Origin: an uncultured SAR92 cluster bacterium | GTDB lineage: Bacteria > Pseudomonadota > Gammaproteobacteria > Pseudomonadales > Porticoccaceae | DNA: 64,000 bases | Direction of reading: 5' to 3' | Assembly (NCBI GenBank): GCA_902596775.1 | Contig: CACJVE010000010.1 | Span: forward strand, 1 to 64,000 | In this document: positions 9,842 through 17,115 of the stretch, in pieces | Layout of the letters: each line of letters opens with the position of its first letter | Position numbering within the stretch: the stretch's first letter is position 1 | Program-made: the position numbers and the translations under genes | The notes under the pieces: generated by a model | What the model was told of the DNA's origin: nothing | The model's database searches: none | The model's input: the letters and a program-made list of their open reading frames with translations, nothing else

Positions 9842-10636
9842 ATGGATAAAAAATCAGCACCGCCAATTGTCCCTGATAGAAGGGAAATGATAGGTCGGAA
9901 GGCGCAAAATAATCCAAATAACAAACCTAAATTGAATAGTGAGCAAATTGATTCGGGTACTAAAAATACTCCCAATCAAAGGATTCCATCTCTGATTGTT
10001 ATCACTTTGATATTGGTGTTGAGTATTTTGGTTTATGGAGGATATGAATATTTTTTATTAGCTCAAAAGCATGATAGCTTATCGTCACGTTTTGATGATC
10101 TAGAGTCTAGATTAATGAGTACCGACGAGTCTGTGAGTCAGACAGGCGCGGCCATGCAAGTAAAGTTGAGTAGGCATGATGATGATCTCAAGAAACATTG
10201 GAGTGAAATAAGAAAATTGTGGGGCGTATCAAACGATAGAAATAAAACGAGTATTGCTACAAATAAAAAAGATATTTCTTTCTTAGCAAGTCAAAGTAAC
10301 AAATCAAAAAGTGCCGTTGATTTAATTAGATTGAATTTGGAATCAACAGAAAAAAAGATTCTTCAAAACGAAAATTTGTATGGTCAAACAGAATCAAATA
10401 TTAAAGAGCTAAATAAAAGTTTGAGGGCACTTAATGACCAGTTAAACCAAATTAGAGCATTGCAACGTGATTTTGAGAACTCTCAAAACGATATTAGCGA
10501 TGCGATGCGGGCAATTGATAGTTTCAGACGAACAACTACACAAAAATTATATTCGTTAGAGCAAAAGTTGAAAGCAGTTAAAGAAAACAACAAAAGCGCG
10601 ACAATTCAAAGTAAACCTCAAGAAAAAGTTGAATAA
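9842..10636 (+). CDS. Hypothetical single-span membrane protein with long coiled coil
   Basis: I do not recognise this protein and assign no function. It has 264 residues: a polar, proline- and asparagine-rich N-terminal arm (1-47), one strongly hydrophobic segment (about 48-68, PSLIVITLILVLSILVYGGY), then about 180 residues dominated by charged and polar heptad-like repeats (LDDLESRL, IKELNKSL, LNDQLNQIRALQ, LYSLEQKLKAV). This suggests a cytoplasmic N-terminus, one transmembrane helix and an elongated periplasmic coiled coil. It starts at ATG 9842, after the groEL terminator, and ends 17 bp before sbcB, so the two may be co-transcribed. A similar build is found in many bacterial scaffold or envelope proteins, which is not evidence of homology. 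Confidence 0.75.
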   Translation: MDKKSAPPIVPDRREMIGRKAQNNPNNKPKLNSEQIDSGTKNTPNQRIPSLIVITLILVLSILVYGGYEYFLLAQKHDSLSSRFDDLESRLMSTDESVSQTGAAMQVKLSRHDDDLKKHWSEIRKLWGVSNDRNKTSIATNKKDISFLASQSNKSKSAVDLIRLNLESTEKKILQNENLYGQTESNIKELNKSLRALNDQLNQIRALQRDFENSQNDISDAMRAIDSFRRTTTQKLYSLEQKLKAVKENNKSATIQSKPQEKVE

Positions 10637-10653
10637 AAAAGCAAAGTAAGCTC

Positions 10654-12096
10654 ATGGGTCAATCTCTTTTTTGGCACGATTACGAAACATCAGGTGTAAA
10701 CCCCTCACTTGACCAACCTTTGCAATTTGCTGGTATTCGGACAAATGAGAGTTTAGAGATAATTGATGATCCAGTATTGATATACTGTAAGCCGCACCTC
10801 GATATAATCCCATCCCCCGTGGCTTGCCTTGTTACCAAGATCTCACCTCAAATAGCAGATCGAGAGGGGCTTAAAGAGCCTGAATTTATTAAAAAAATAT
10901 TCAATGAAATGATTAAACCTGGAACATGTACTGTTGGTTATAACAGCATAAAATTTGACGACGAATTTACCAGGTTTACTCTTTACCGCAATTTTTTTGA
11001 TCCTTATGAGCGAGAATGGAAAAATGGGAATACTCGATGGGATATTATAAACATGATGAGATTAGCCAGAGCCTTGAGGCCGGAAGGTATTGAATGGCCG
11101 AATCATGATGATGGAAAACCAAGTTTTAAACTAGAGGATTTGACTCGTGCAAATGGTATCGAACATTCTGGAGCTCATGATGCTCTGGCAGATGTTTATG
11201 CGACTATTGAGCTTGCGAAATTGGTTAGGTTAAAACAACCAAGATTATTTCATTACATTTATAGAATCAGAAAAAAAAACGAAGTTAGTAGAATAGTAAA
11301 TCTAGAAACGAGAGACCCTGTCTTTTGTGTCTCGGGAGTACTTTCTCACGCTAATATGTATGGTTCTATTATATTACCTCTTATAAGGCATCCTATAAAT
11401 CAAAATTCCATTATTTGCTGGGATTTATCTAAAGATCCAAGCCTTATGATTGATAGTGATATGGAATCTCTATCGGAGATATTTTTTGCATTAGGATCAA
11501 TGTCTTCAAGCACTCAAAAAAGCTTACCATTTATAGTTCATGTAAATAGATCACCAGTCGTTATGTCTGTAAATGTGGTGACACCGAATATTGCGAAAAA
11601 GCTCAGCTTAGATCTAGAAAAGTGTGAAGATAATTTGAATAAGCTTCTTAAAGCCAAAGATTTGTGTCAAAAATTGAAGCGTATTTATGATCAAAAATTC
11701 CCACAAGCACACGAGTCTGCAGAAACCGCACTTTATTCTGGTTTTATTCCAAAGGAGGATGCCGAAACATCAAAGAGTGTCAGGAATGCCCAACTAATAG
11801 ATCTTCGTGAGAGTCGTTTTATATTTCAAGATAAACGCTTGGATGAATTGCTGTTTCTTTATCGAGCAAGAAATTTTAAAGAATCACTGTCAAGTGCTGA
11901 AGTAAATTTATGGCGAGAAATGCGCAGAGATAAGCTTATCAGTGGACGTTTTGGAGTGCGTTACGTATCGCAGACAAGACAAGAAATTTCTGATCTCAAA
12001 AATAAATATACCTCAAAAGAGGATGTGAACATTCTAAATAATCTATTAGATTGGATTCTAAATTTGGAGACTGATTTTTTATCAGACCTAGAGTGA
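10654..12096 (+). CDS. sbcB: Exodeoxyribonuclease I (SbcB)
   Basis: Exonuclease I degrades single-stranded DNA 3' to 5' in recombination and mismatch repair. The DEDDh exonuclease motifs are present: WHDYETSG (catalytic Asp and Glu) near residue 10, GYNSIKFDDEFTR near residues 91-103, and EHSGAHDALADV near residues 169-180 with the catalytic His and Asp. The linker and C-terminal domains that form the C-shaped clamp follow, including LIDLRESRF and LLFLYRARNF. The length of 480 residues is close to E. coli SbcB (475). It is preceded by the unknown coiled-coil gene and followed 49 bp later by pyrB. Confidence 0.96.
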   Translation: MGQSLFWHDYETSGVNPSLDQPLQFAGIRTNESLEIIDDPVLIYCKPHLDIIPSPVACLVTKISPQIADREGLKEPEFIKKIFNEMIKPGTCTVGYNSIKFDDEFTRFTLYRNFFDPYEREWKNGNTRWDIINMMRLARALRPEGIEWPNHDDGKPSFKLEDLTRANGIEHSGAHDALADVYATIELAKLVRLKQPRLFHYIYRIRKKNEVSRIVNLETRDPVFCVSGVLSHANMYGSIILPLIRHPINQNSIICWDLSKDPSLMIDSDMESLSEIFFALGSMSSSTQKSLPFIVHVNRSPVVMSVNVVTPNIAKKLSLDLEKCEDNLNKLLKAKDLCQKLKRIYDQKFPQAHESAETALYSGFIPKEDAETSKSVRNAQLIDLRESRFIFQDKRLDELLFLYRARNFKESLSSAEVNLWREMRRDKLISGRFGVRYVSQTRQEISDLKNKYTSKEDVNILNNLLDWILNLETDFLSDLE

Positions 12097-12145
12097 TGAG
12101 CTAAAAACAGGTACCATTCATGAAATTTTTTGAGATAGCATTATT

Positions 12146-13153
12146 TTGAATTTTATTGGCGCAAATATTTTATCCGTAGATCAATTTAATCTGGACGATG
12201 TCAATACTTTATTTAGTGTTGCAGAAAAAATGCAACCATATGCGACCAGAGAAAAAGTAACTAAGGTTCTCGACGGAGCAATATTGGGAAATATATTTTT
12301 GGAGTCGAGTACTAGAACCAGAGTAAGTTTTGGTTCTGCATTCAATCTCCTTGGAGGTCACGTAAGAGAGACTTCAGATGTTTCAAGCAGTGCTTTTGTT
12401 AAGGGTGAGTCCGTTAGAGATGCGGCAAGAATTTTGTCTGGTTATAGCGATGTTATTTGTATAAGACATCCAAAAAGTGGATCAGTTAATGAATTTGCGG
12501 ATTTCAGTAGGGTGCCAGTAATCAATGGAGGCGATGGCTCTAACGAACACCCAACACAAGCTTTACTTGATCTTTTTACAATCAAAAAGGAATTAGAGAA
12601 TAAGAATAGGGATCTTTCTAAATTGCGGATAGCAATCGTAGGCGATTTACTTTTCGGAAGAACTGTTCATTCTTTGTGCAAACTGCTGAGTTTTTATCCT
12701 AACATCTCTGTAGTTTTAGTTTCTCCTGATCGTTTATCTATGCCAACTGATATAGTCGAGTATATGCGTTCTGCGGGCTTGAGTGTTTGCATCAGTAATA
12801 ATTTTAATGAAGGTATAAAAAATGTTGACATTATTTATACTACAAGGATTCAGGAAGAACGCTTCGAAACTAAGGAGCAAGCGGCTCTTTACCGGGGGAA
12901 ATTTATTCTTAACAAGGATATCTACTCAAAGCACTGCGCGCCCGAGACGGTAGTAATGCATCCGTTACCCAGAGATAGCCGACCTGAGGCAAATGAAATC
13001 GATTTTGATTTGGATAGCAATCCTAATTTGGCAATCTTTAGGCAAGCCGATAATGGGATTGCGGTTCGAATGGCAATATTTGCAATGGTTTTAGATGTTG
13101 TCAATCAAATTGAAACTAGTTCTGCCAAAGTCAACTGGCATGTTTCTCGATAG
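12146..13153 (+). CDS. pyrB: Aspartate carbamoyltransferase catalytic chain
   Basis: PyrB condenses carbamoyl phosphate with aspartate in pyrimidine synthesis. The carbamoyl-phosphate motif STRTRVSF, the IRHP motif, GGDGSNEHPTQALLDLFT and the aspartate-loop HPLPRDSRPE are all intact. The product is 335 residues from a TTG start at 12146, which gives a family-like N-terminus; the only nearby purine stretch is GAGA about 11 bases upstream. It lies downstream of sbcB. No pyrI regulatory subunit or pyrC-like partner follows, so allosteric control by a PyrI chain cannot be inferred from this locus. The 3' end is longer than the E. coli chain by about 20 residues. Confidence 0.95.
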   Translation: MNFIGANILSVDQFNLDDVNTLFSVAEKMQPYATREKVTKVLDGAILGNIFLESSTRTRVSFGSAFNLLGGHVRETSDVSSSAFVKGESVRDAARILSGYSDVICIRHPKSGSVNEFADFSRVPVINGGDGSNEHPTQALLDLFTIKKELENKNRDLSKLRIAIVGDLLFGRTVHSLCKLLSFYPNISVVLVSPDRLSMPTDIVEYMRSAGLSVCISNNFNEGIKNVDIIYTTRIQEERFETKEQAALYRGKFILNKDIYSKHCAPETVVMHPLPRDSRPEANEIDFDLDSNPNLAIFRQADNGIAVRMAIFAMVLDVVNQIETSSAKVNWHVSR

Positions 13154-13183
13154 TTTTTGCTTGTCCATACCATAATCATTTGA

Positions 13184-14362
13184 GTGGAAAAAATAGTGGA
13201 TAGTTTCGATGACATCCGACCTTACAATGACCAAGAGTCGAAAATTGCCATGGCGCGGCTGCTGCAAAATAATGAGTTTTTAGATTTACTCTCATCAAAA
13301 AATAATCCCTTTAAATTTATTTTATTTAATACTTTGTTTCGCTATTTAAGTCGACCCTTGCTAAGGCGCAATCTTTCAAAAATATTGATGAGAATTAACA
13401 ATGTCTATGACTTTCAAGAGGAGATATCAAAGAGATTAGTCAGAACATTGGATGAGACTACAAGTGGATATTTTTTCTCTGGTTTAGAAACTTTGAAAGC
13501 GAAAAAGTCTTACCTTTTTTTAAGTAACCACAGAGATATTGCTCTCGATCCAGCTCTTGTTAACTTAGCGATGCGTCAGGTCAAACGGGAAACAGTTCGG
13601 ATCGCAATAGGAGATAATCTGCTCAGCAAAGAATATGCAACCGACCTTATCAGAATCAATAAAAGTTTCATTGTGAAGCGCTCTTTCGCAAATAGGCGGC
13701 AGAAGTTAGAGTTTTTGAAAAGACTCTCTCAGTATATACAGCAATGTTTGTTAAAAGATAAATGCTCAGTATGGATTGCACAGGCGGAAGGAAGGGCGAA
13801 GACAGGTAAGGATTTTACTGATACAGCTCTTCTTAAAATGCTAGCACTTTGTAAATCAAAAGTTGAAAGTTTTTCTGATATTGTAGATCGAACAAATATT
13901 ATCCCTGTGTCAATAGCCTATGAATATGATCCTTGTATTAAAGAGAAGGTTTCTGAGATTTATGCTAAACAAAACGGACAAGAATACATCAAATCGACAT
14001 CTGAAGATCTTGACAGCATCGTCAAGGGATTTCTAGATTTTAAGGGTCGAGTAAATGTAACTTTTGGTAACGTTATCTCTGAAGGTATTGATACAGCTGA
14101 TTGTCTAGCAAAAGCAATTGATCAACAAATTCATAGCAATTATTGTCTTTTCCCATCAAATATTGTTGCATGGCAGTCATTGAATCCAGACAAGAAAGAA
14201 ATTCTGGTCGAATTGAAATCTAAATGGCCTAATGAAGATTGGGTAAAAGCAGAACTAGACTTTAAAAATCATCTCATCAGCTGTCTATCTGATGAATTTT
14301 TAAAAATAGCTATCCAAATTTATGCAGAACCCGTCAACAGTCGCCTTATGTATCCAATTTAG
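13184..14362 (+). CDS. Glycerolipid acyltransferase-like protein (PlsC/PlsB superfamily)
   Basis: The central domain resembles 1-acyl-glycerol-3-phosphate acyltransferases: LFLSNHRDIALDPALVN (about residues 109-125) occupies the catalytic position, and QAEGRAKTGKDFTD resembles the EGxR substrate motif. The usual catalytic H-x4-D is not exact, because the sequence reads H-R-D-I-A-L-D, so the Asp is six residues after His. I recall this variant from an annotated acyltransferase subfamily, but the acyl donor and acceptor cannot be predicted. The frame opens at GTG 13184; GTG 13196, with GGA seven bases upstream, is an equally good start. Length is 392 residues, with no clear transmembrane anchor. 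It follows pyrB by 30 bp. Confidence 0.7.
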   Translation: MEKIVDSFDDIRPYNDQESKIAMARLLQNNEFLDLLSSKNNPFKFILFNTLFRYLSRPLLRRNLSKILMRINNVYDFQEEISKRLVRTLDETTSGYFFSGLETLKAKKSYLFLSNHRDIALDPALVNLAMRQVKRETVRIAIGDNLLSKEYATDLIRINKSFIVKRSFANRRQKLEFLKRLSQYIQQCLLKDKCSVWIAQAEGRAKTGKDFTDTALLKMLALCKSKVESFSDIVDRTNIIPVSIAYEYDPCIKEKVSEIYAKQNGQEYIKSTSEDLDSIVKGFLDFKGRVNVTFGNVISEGIDTADCLAKAIDQQIHSNYCLFPSNIVAWQSLNPDKKEILVELKSKWPNEDWVKAELDFKNHLISCLSDEFLKIAIQIYAEPVNSRLMYPI

Positions 14363-14430
14363 CAACTAAAAGTAAAACTTTTAATTTTGGGGCACCAGTC
14401 TTTTTGTTTGAATATATCGCGTCAGATATC

Positions 14431-14439
14431 TGATACAAT
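14431..14439 (+). promoter_or_regulatory. Possible extended -10 promoter for the phosphatase-SDR-pdxH run
   Basis: TGATACAAT at 14431-14439 fits an extended -10 (TGn plus a TATAAT-like hexamer). There is no well-spaced -35: TTGAAT at 14408-14413 would give a 20-bp spacer. It lies in the 110-bp gap before the histidine phosphatase gene. Confidence 0.35.
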
Positions 14440-14472
14440 TTTTAGTGAAGACAAAAAAATAGGCTAAATGTA

Positions 14473-15165
14473 TTGAGTGAACTCTTTTTAGTGCGTCATG
14501 GGCAAGCTTCCTTCGGAGCTGCTGATTATGACCAATTGTCGTCGATTGGCTATAAGCAGTCTAAGTTGTTGGGTCATTTCCTTTCAGCTCAAAATCTCGA
14601 ATTTGATCGATTTGCGTGTGGTGATATGCGACGTCATTTTCAAACACTGACCGAAGTTTGCGTTGGTATGAAAATAAGTAACAAAAACCCTGAGATCATG
14701 CCAGGTTTGAATGAATATGATTTTGAGGGAATGTATGAAGCTTATGGAAAAGTTTTTGGTGACAATGAATTATTTAATATTGTTCAAAAGGATACTTCGA
14801 ACAAAAAAAATTATTACCGTTTGTTAAGACAAATTTTGTCAGCCTGGGTTGACAATCAAATTCCTGAAGTTCCAGAGTCATGGAACGATTTTCAGTTTCG
14901 TGTAAAGGACTCACTAAACAAAATTATGAGCAACTCAGAGACAGGATCGAAAGTTTTAGTAATTGCGTCTGGCGGATCAATAAGCGCACTAGTTGGACTA
15001 GTTTTAGGTATACCTAACAGTAAAGTTTTTGATTTAAATTTACAGTATTTAAATACTGGAGTTTCTCACTTCTTTTTTAACAAACAAAAAATAAATCTAT
15101 CTGGATTTAATAGTATTTCTCATTTGCAGTCCAAAGCGAATCGAGATCTTATTACCTATGGATGA
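14473..15165 (+). CDS. Histidine phosphatase superfamily protein (phosphoglycerate-mutase-like)
   Basis: The N-terminus FLVRHGQASFG carries the catalytic RHG of the histidine phosphatase/phosphoglycerate mutase superfamily. A second conserved histidine is expected late in the fold. The candidate region VLVIASGGSISALVGLVLG aligns with the usual V-x-HGG-x-I segment but reads ASGG, so the general-acid His is replaced by Ser or lies elsewhere. The 230-residue length is normal for the family. The substrate is unknown, and a true glycolytic mutase role is unlikely. The start is TTG at 14473. It overlaps the longest possible SDR frame by 8 bp and is probably co-transcribed with the SDR and pdxH. Confidence 0.82.
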   Translation: MSELFLVRHGQASFGAADYDQLSSIGYKQSKLLGHFLSAQNLEFDRFACGDMRRHFQTLTEVCVGMKISNKNPEIMPGLNEYDFEGMYEAYGKVFGDNELFNIVQKDTSNKKNYYRLLRQILSAWVDNQIPEVPESWNDFQFRVKDSLNKIMSNSETGSKVLVIASGGSISALVGLVLGIPNSKVFDLNLQYLNTGVSHFFFNKQKINLSGFNSISHLQSKANRDLITYG

Positions 15166-15175
15166 GGTGTGTATT

Positions 15176-15952
15176 GTGTCTATGTTGAATACCGAGTTTA
15201 ATTTAGAAGGGAAAGCAGCACTGGTAACAGGAGCATCGAGTGGCTTGGGCGCCCATTTTTGTAAAATTTTAGCAGAGAGAGGTGCAAAAGTAGTTGTTAC
15301 CGGTCGACGGGAAGATAAAATCAAAAATGTGGCTTCAGAGATCAGGAAAAAAGGGGGTGAGGCGATAAGTATACCTCTAGATGTTACTGACAATAATTCG
15401 ATTAAATGGTGCTTTGATGAGGCAGAGAATGCTTATGGAGTTGTGGATATCGTATCTAACAATGCGGGAGTGGCAAAACCAGAGAAGGCACTGTCAGTTG
15501 ATGAGGAGAGCTGGGATAAAGTGGTCGACACTAATTTAAAAGGAGTTTGGCTTGTGTCTACGGAAGCTGCAAGGCGCATGATCCTTAAGAAAGTTAACGG
15601 CTCAATTGTGAACACATCATCAATACAGGGCTTGAGAGTCGCAATGGATCGGGCTAGTTATGCTGCATCGAAAGCAGCGGTTATTCAGTTGACCAAGGCC
15701 TTAGCGCTTGAATGGAGTGAGCACAAGATAAGAGTGAATGCTTTGTGCCCGGGGTTTTTTTTCACTGAAATGACTGAAAATTATTTCACTAATCCTAAGT
15801 TCTCTAAGTATTTGAGCTCCTTAGTGCCCAAGCGAATTGGAAATATGGATGAGATTACAGCTCCATTTTTACTTTTGGCGAGTAATGCAGGGTCATATGT
15901 GAATGGGATCTCTATTCCAGTCGATGGTGGACATAGTCTTGGGAAAATGTAA
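15176..15952 (+). CDS. Short-chain dehydrogenase/reductase (SDR), NAD(P)-dependent
   Basis: A classical SDR. The nucleotide-binding motif TGASSGLG is near the N-terminus, NNAG stabilises the central sheet, and the catalytic Ser, Tyr and Lys appear in NTSSIQG and SYAASK. The C-terminal PVDGGHS matches the family end. The residue after the second dinucleotide-binding strand lies in the sequence VVTGRREDK, where the arginines favour NADP(H), but this is inference. The frame is open from ATG 15158; I chose GTG 15176 because GAGG at 15164-15167 is 8 bases upstream. ATG 15182 is a third option. The substrate is not predictable; family members include 3-oxoacyl reductases and polyol or hydroxyacid dehydrogenases. 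pdxH follows 18 bp later. Confidence 0.88.
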   Translation: MSMLNTEFNLEGKAALVTGASSGLGAHFCKILAERGAKVVVTGRREDKIKNVASEIRKKGGEAISIPLDVTDNNSIKWCFDEAENAYGVVDIVSNNAGVAKPEKALSVDEESWDKVVDTNLKGVWLVSTEAARRMILKKVNGSIVNTSSIQGLRVAMDRASYAASKAAVIQLTKALALEWSEHKIRVNALCPGFFFTEMTENYFTNPKFSKYLSSLVPKRIGNMDEITAPFLLLASNAGSYVNGISIPVDGGHSLGKM

Positions 15953-15970
15953 TTTTTATACGGAGTAGTA

Positions 15971-16609
15971 ATGGAAGAGTTGCAAAATGAGCGGAGGGAA
16001 TATAAGCGCTCTGTTCTTAAAAGAAGTAAACTAAATGCTGATCCATTTACACAGTTTAGTGGATGGGTTAATGATGCTAAAAATTCCTCTCTTACAGATC
16101 CAACAGCTATGGTCTTGGCAACATCTGATGAACGTGGTCAGAAAAGTCAGAGATCAGTCTTAATGAAAGGATTTAATCAAAAGGGTATTGTGTTTTTTAC
16201 TAATTTAAATAGTAAAAAATTTCTTGATATAAAAAAAAATACTCATGTGAGCGCTCTTTTTCCCTGGTTTCAACTAGATCGTCAAGTCCATATAAATGGC
16301 TATACTGAATTAATTGAGAGACATGAGGTAATTAAATACTTTAAAAGTCGGCCACGAATGAGTCAAATTTCGGCATGGGCATCGGAACAGAGTTCAAAAA
16401 TTGGCTCCAAAAAGATTTTAGAGAAAAGATTTGACGAATTTGAGAAGAGATTTACTGATCGGGAAATTGACGTACCTGATTTTTGGGGAGGAATACGTAT
16501 TATTCCAGATGAATTTGAATTTTGGCAGGGCGGTGAACGAAGATTGCATGATAGATTTCGTTACACCAAACGAGATAATTGTTGGATAATCAGTAGGCTG
16601 TCGCCTTAG
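15971..16609 (+). CDS. pdxH: Pyridoxamine/pyridoxine 5'-phosphate oxidase
   Basis: PdxH is an FMN enzyme that oxidises pyridoxine- and pyridoxamine-5'-phosphate to pyridoxal 5'-phosphate. The FMN-binding strands QRSVLMKGFNQKGIVFFTN and ALFPWFQLDRQVHINGY are present. The C-terminal signature includes EFWQGGERRLHDRFRY, and the protein ends in RLSP, the standard terminus. Length is 212 residues (E. coli 218). Its 3' end overlaps greB on the other strand by 4 bp. pdxJ, which makes the substrate pyridoxine phosphate, is missing from its usual place between recO and acpS later in this window, so the source of the substrate is not visible here. Confidence 0.96.
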   Translation: MEELQNERREYKRSVLKRSKLNADPFTQFSGWVNDAKNSSLTDPTAMVLATSDERGQKSQRSVLMKGFNQKGIVFFTNLNSKKFLDIKKNTHVSALFPWFQLDRQVHINGYTELIERHEVIKYFKSRPRMSQISAWASEQSSKIGSKKILEKRFDEFEKRFTDREIDVPDFWGGIRIIPDEFEFWQGGERRLHDRFRYTKRDNCWIISRLSP

Positions 16610-17115
16610 TACCAGAAATTAATAACTTTGTATTCTGTCTCGGCGATTTTTGTTTTGATTTTTACAACATCAGAACACGACCTCCCAATCAGACTTTTCC
16701 CTAGAGGAGAGTCAACATTTATCCAGTTTTCTGCAATATTAGTCTCGTCAATTCCTACTAATCTGCAAACAAAAGTTTTTTTATTATTTAAATTTTCGAG
16801 CTCTACAAAAGCTGAAAAATAAATGCAATTCACATCATTTGGTTTATCTCTAACTATGTTTACAACCGAAAGTTGATTTGTAAGGTATTTTAACCTTCTG
16901 TCAATCTCCCTGAGTTTTCTCTTACCATAAATATAATCTCCATTCTCAGAGCGATCCCCATTTTTAGCTGCTTCATGAACAGCATCAACTATTTTGGGAC
17001 GCTCAGTTGACCATAAGAAAGTGAGCTCTTTTTTTAACTTAATTGCGCCCTCTGAGGTTATATATTTTTTTTTAAGCTTGGAGCTTTTCATCTCATTTAT
17101 AATTTCGCTAAACAT
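16606..17115 (-). CDS. greB: Transcription elongation factor GreB
   Basis: Gre factors enter the RNA polymerase secondary channel and stimulate transcript cleavage in backtracked complexes. The N-terminal coiled coil carries the acidic tip in NGDRSENGDY, and the adjacent GKRKLREIDRRLKYL is the GreB-type variant rather than GreA. The C-terminal FKBP-like domain ends with SPLGKSLIGRSCSDVV. The product is 169 residues from ATG 17115, or about 161 from the internal ATG at 17091. The start overlaps the end of the S9 peptidase gene by 8 bp, which implies translational coupling. It is the last gene of the leftward run ubiK-yciH-peptidase-greB. Confidence 0.92.
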   Translation of the reverse strand: MFSEIINEMKSSKLKKKYITSEGAIKLKKELTFLWSTERPKIVDAVHEAAKNGDRSENGDYIYGKRKLREIDRRLKYLTNQLSVVNIVRDKPNDVNCIYFSAFVELENLNNKKTFVCRLVGIDETNIAENWINVDSPLGKSLIGRSCSDVVKIKTKIAETEYKVINFWY

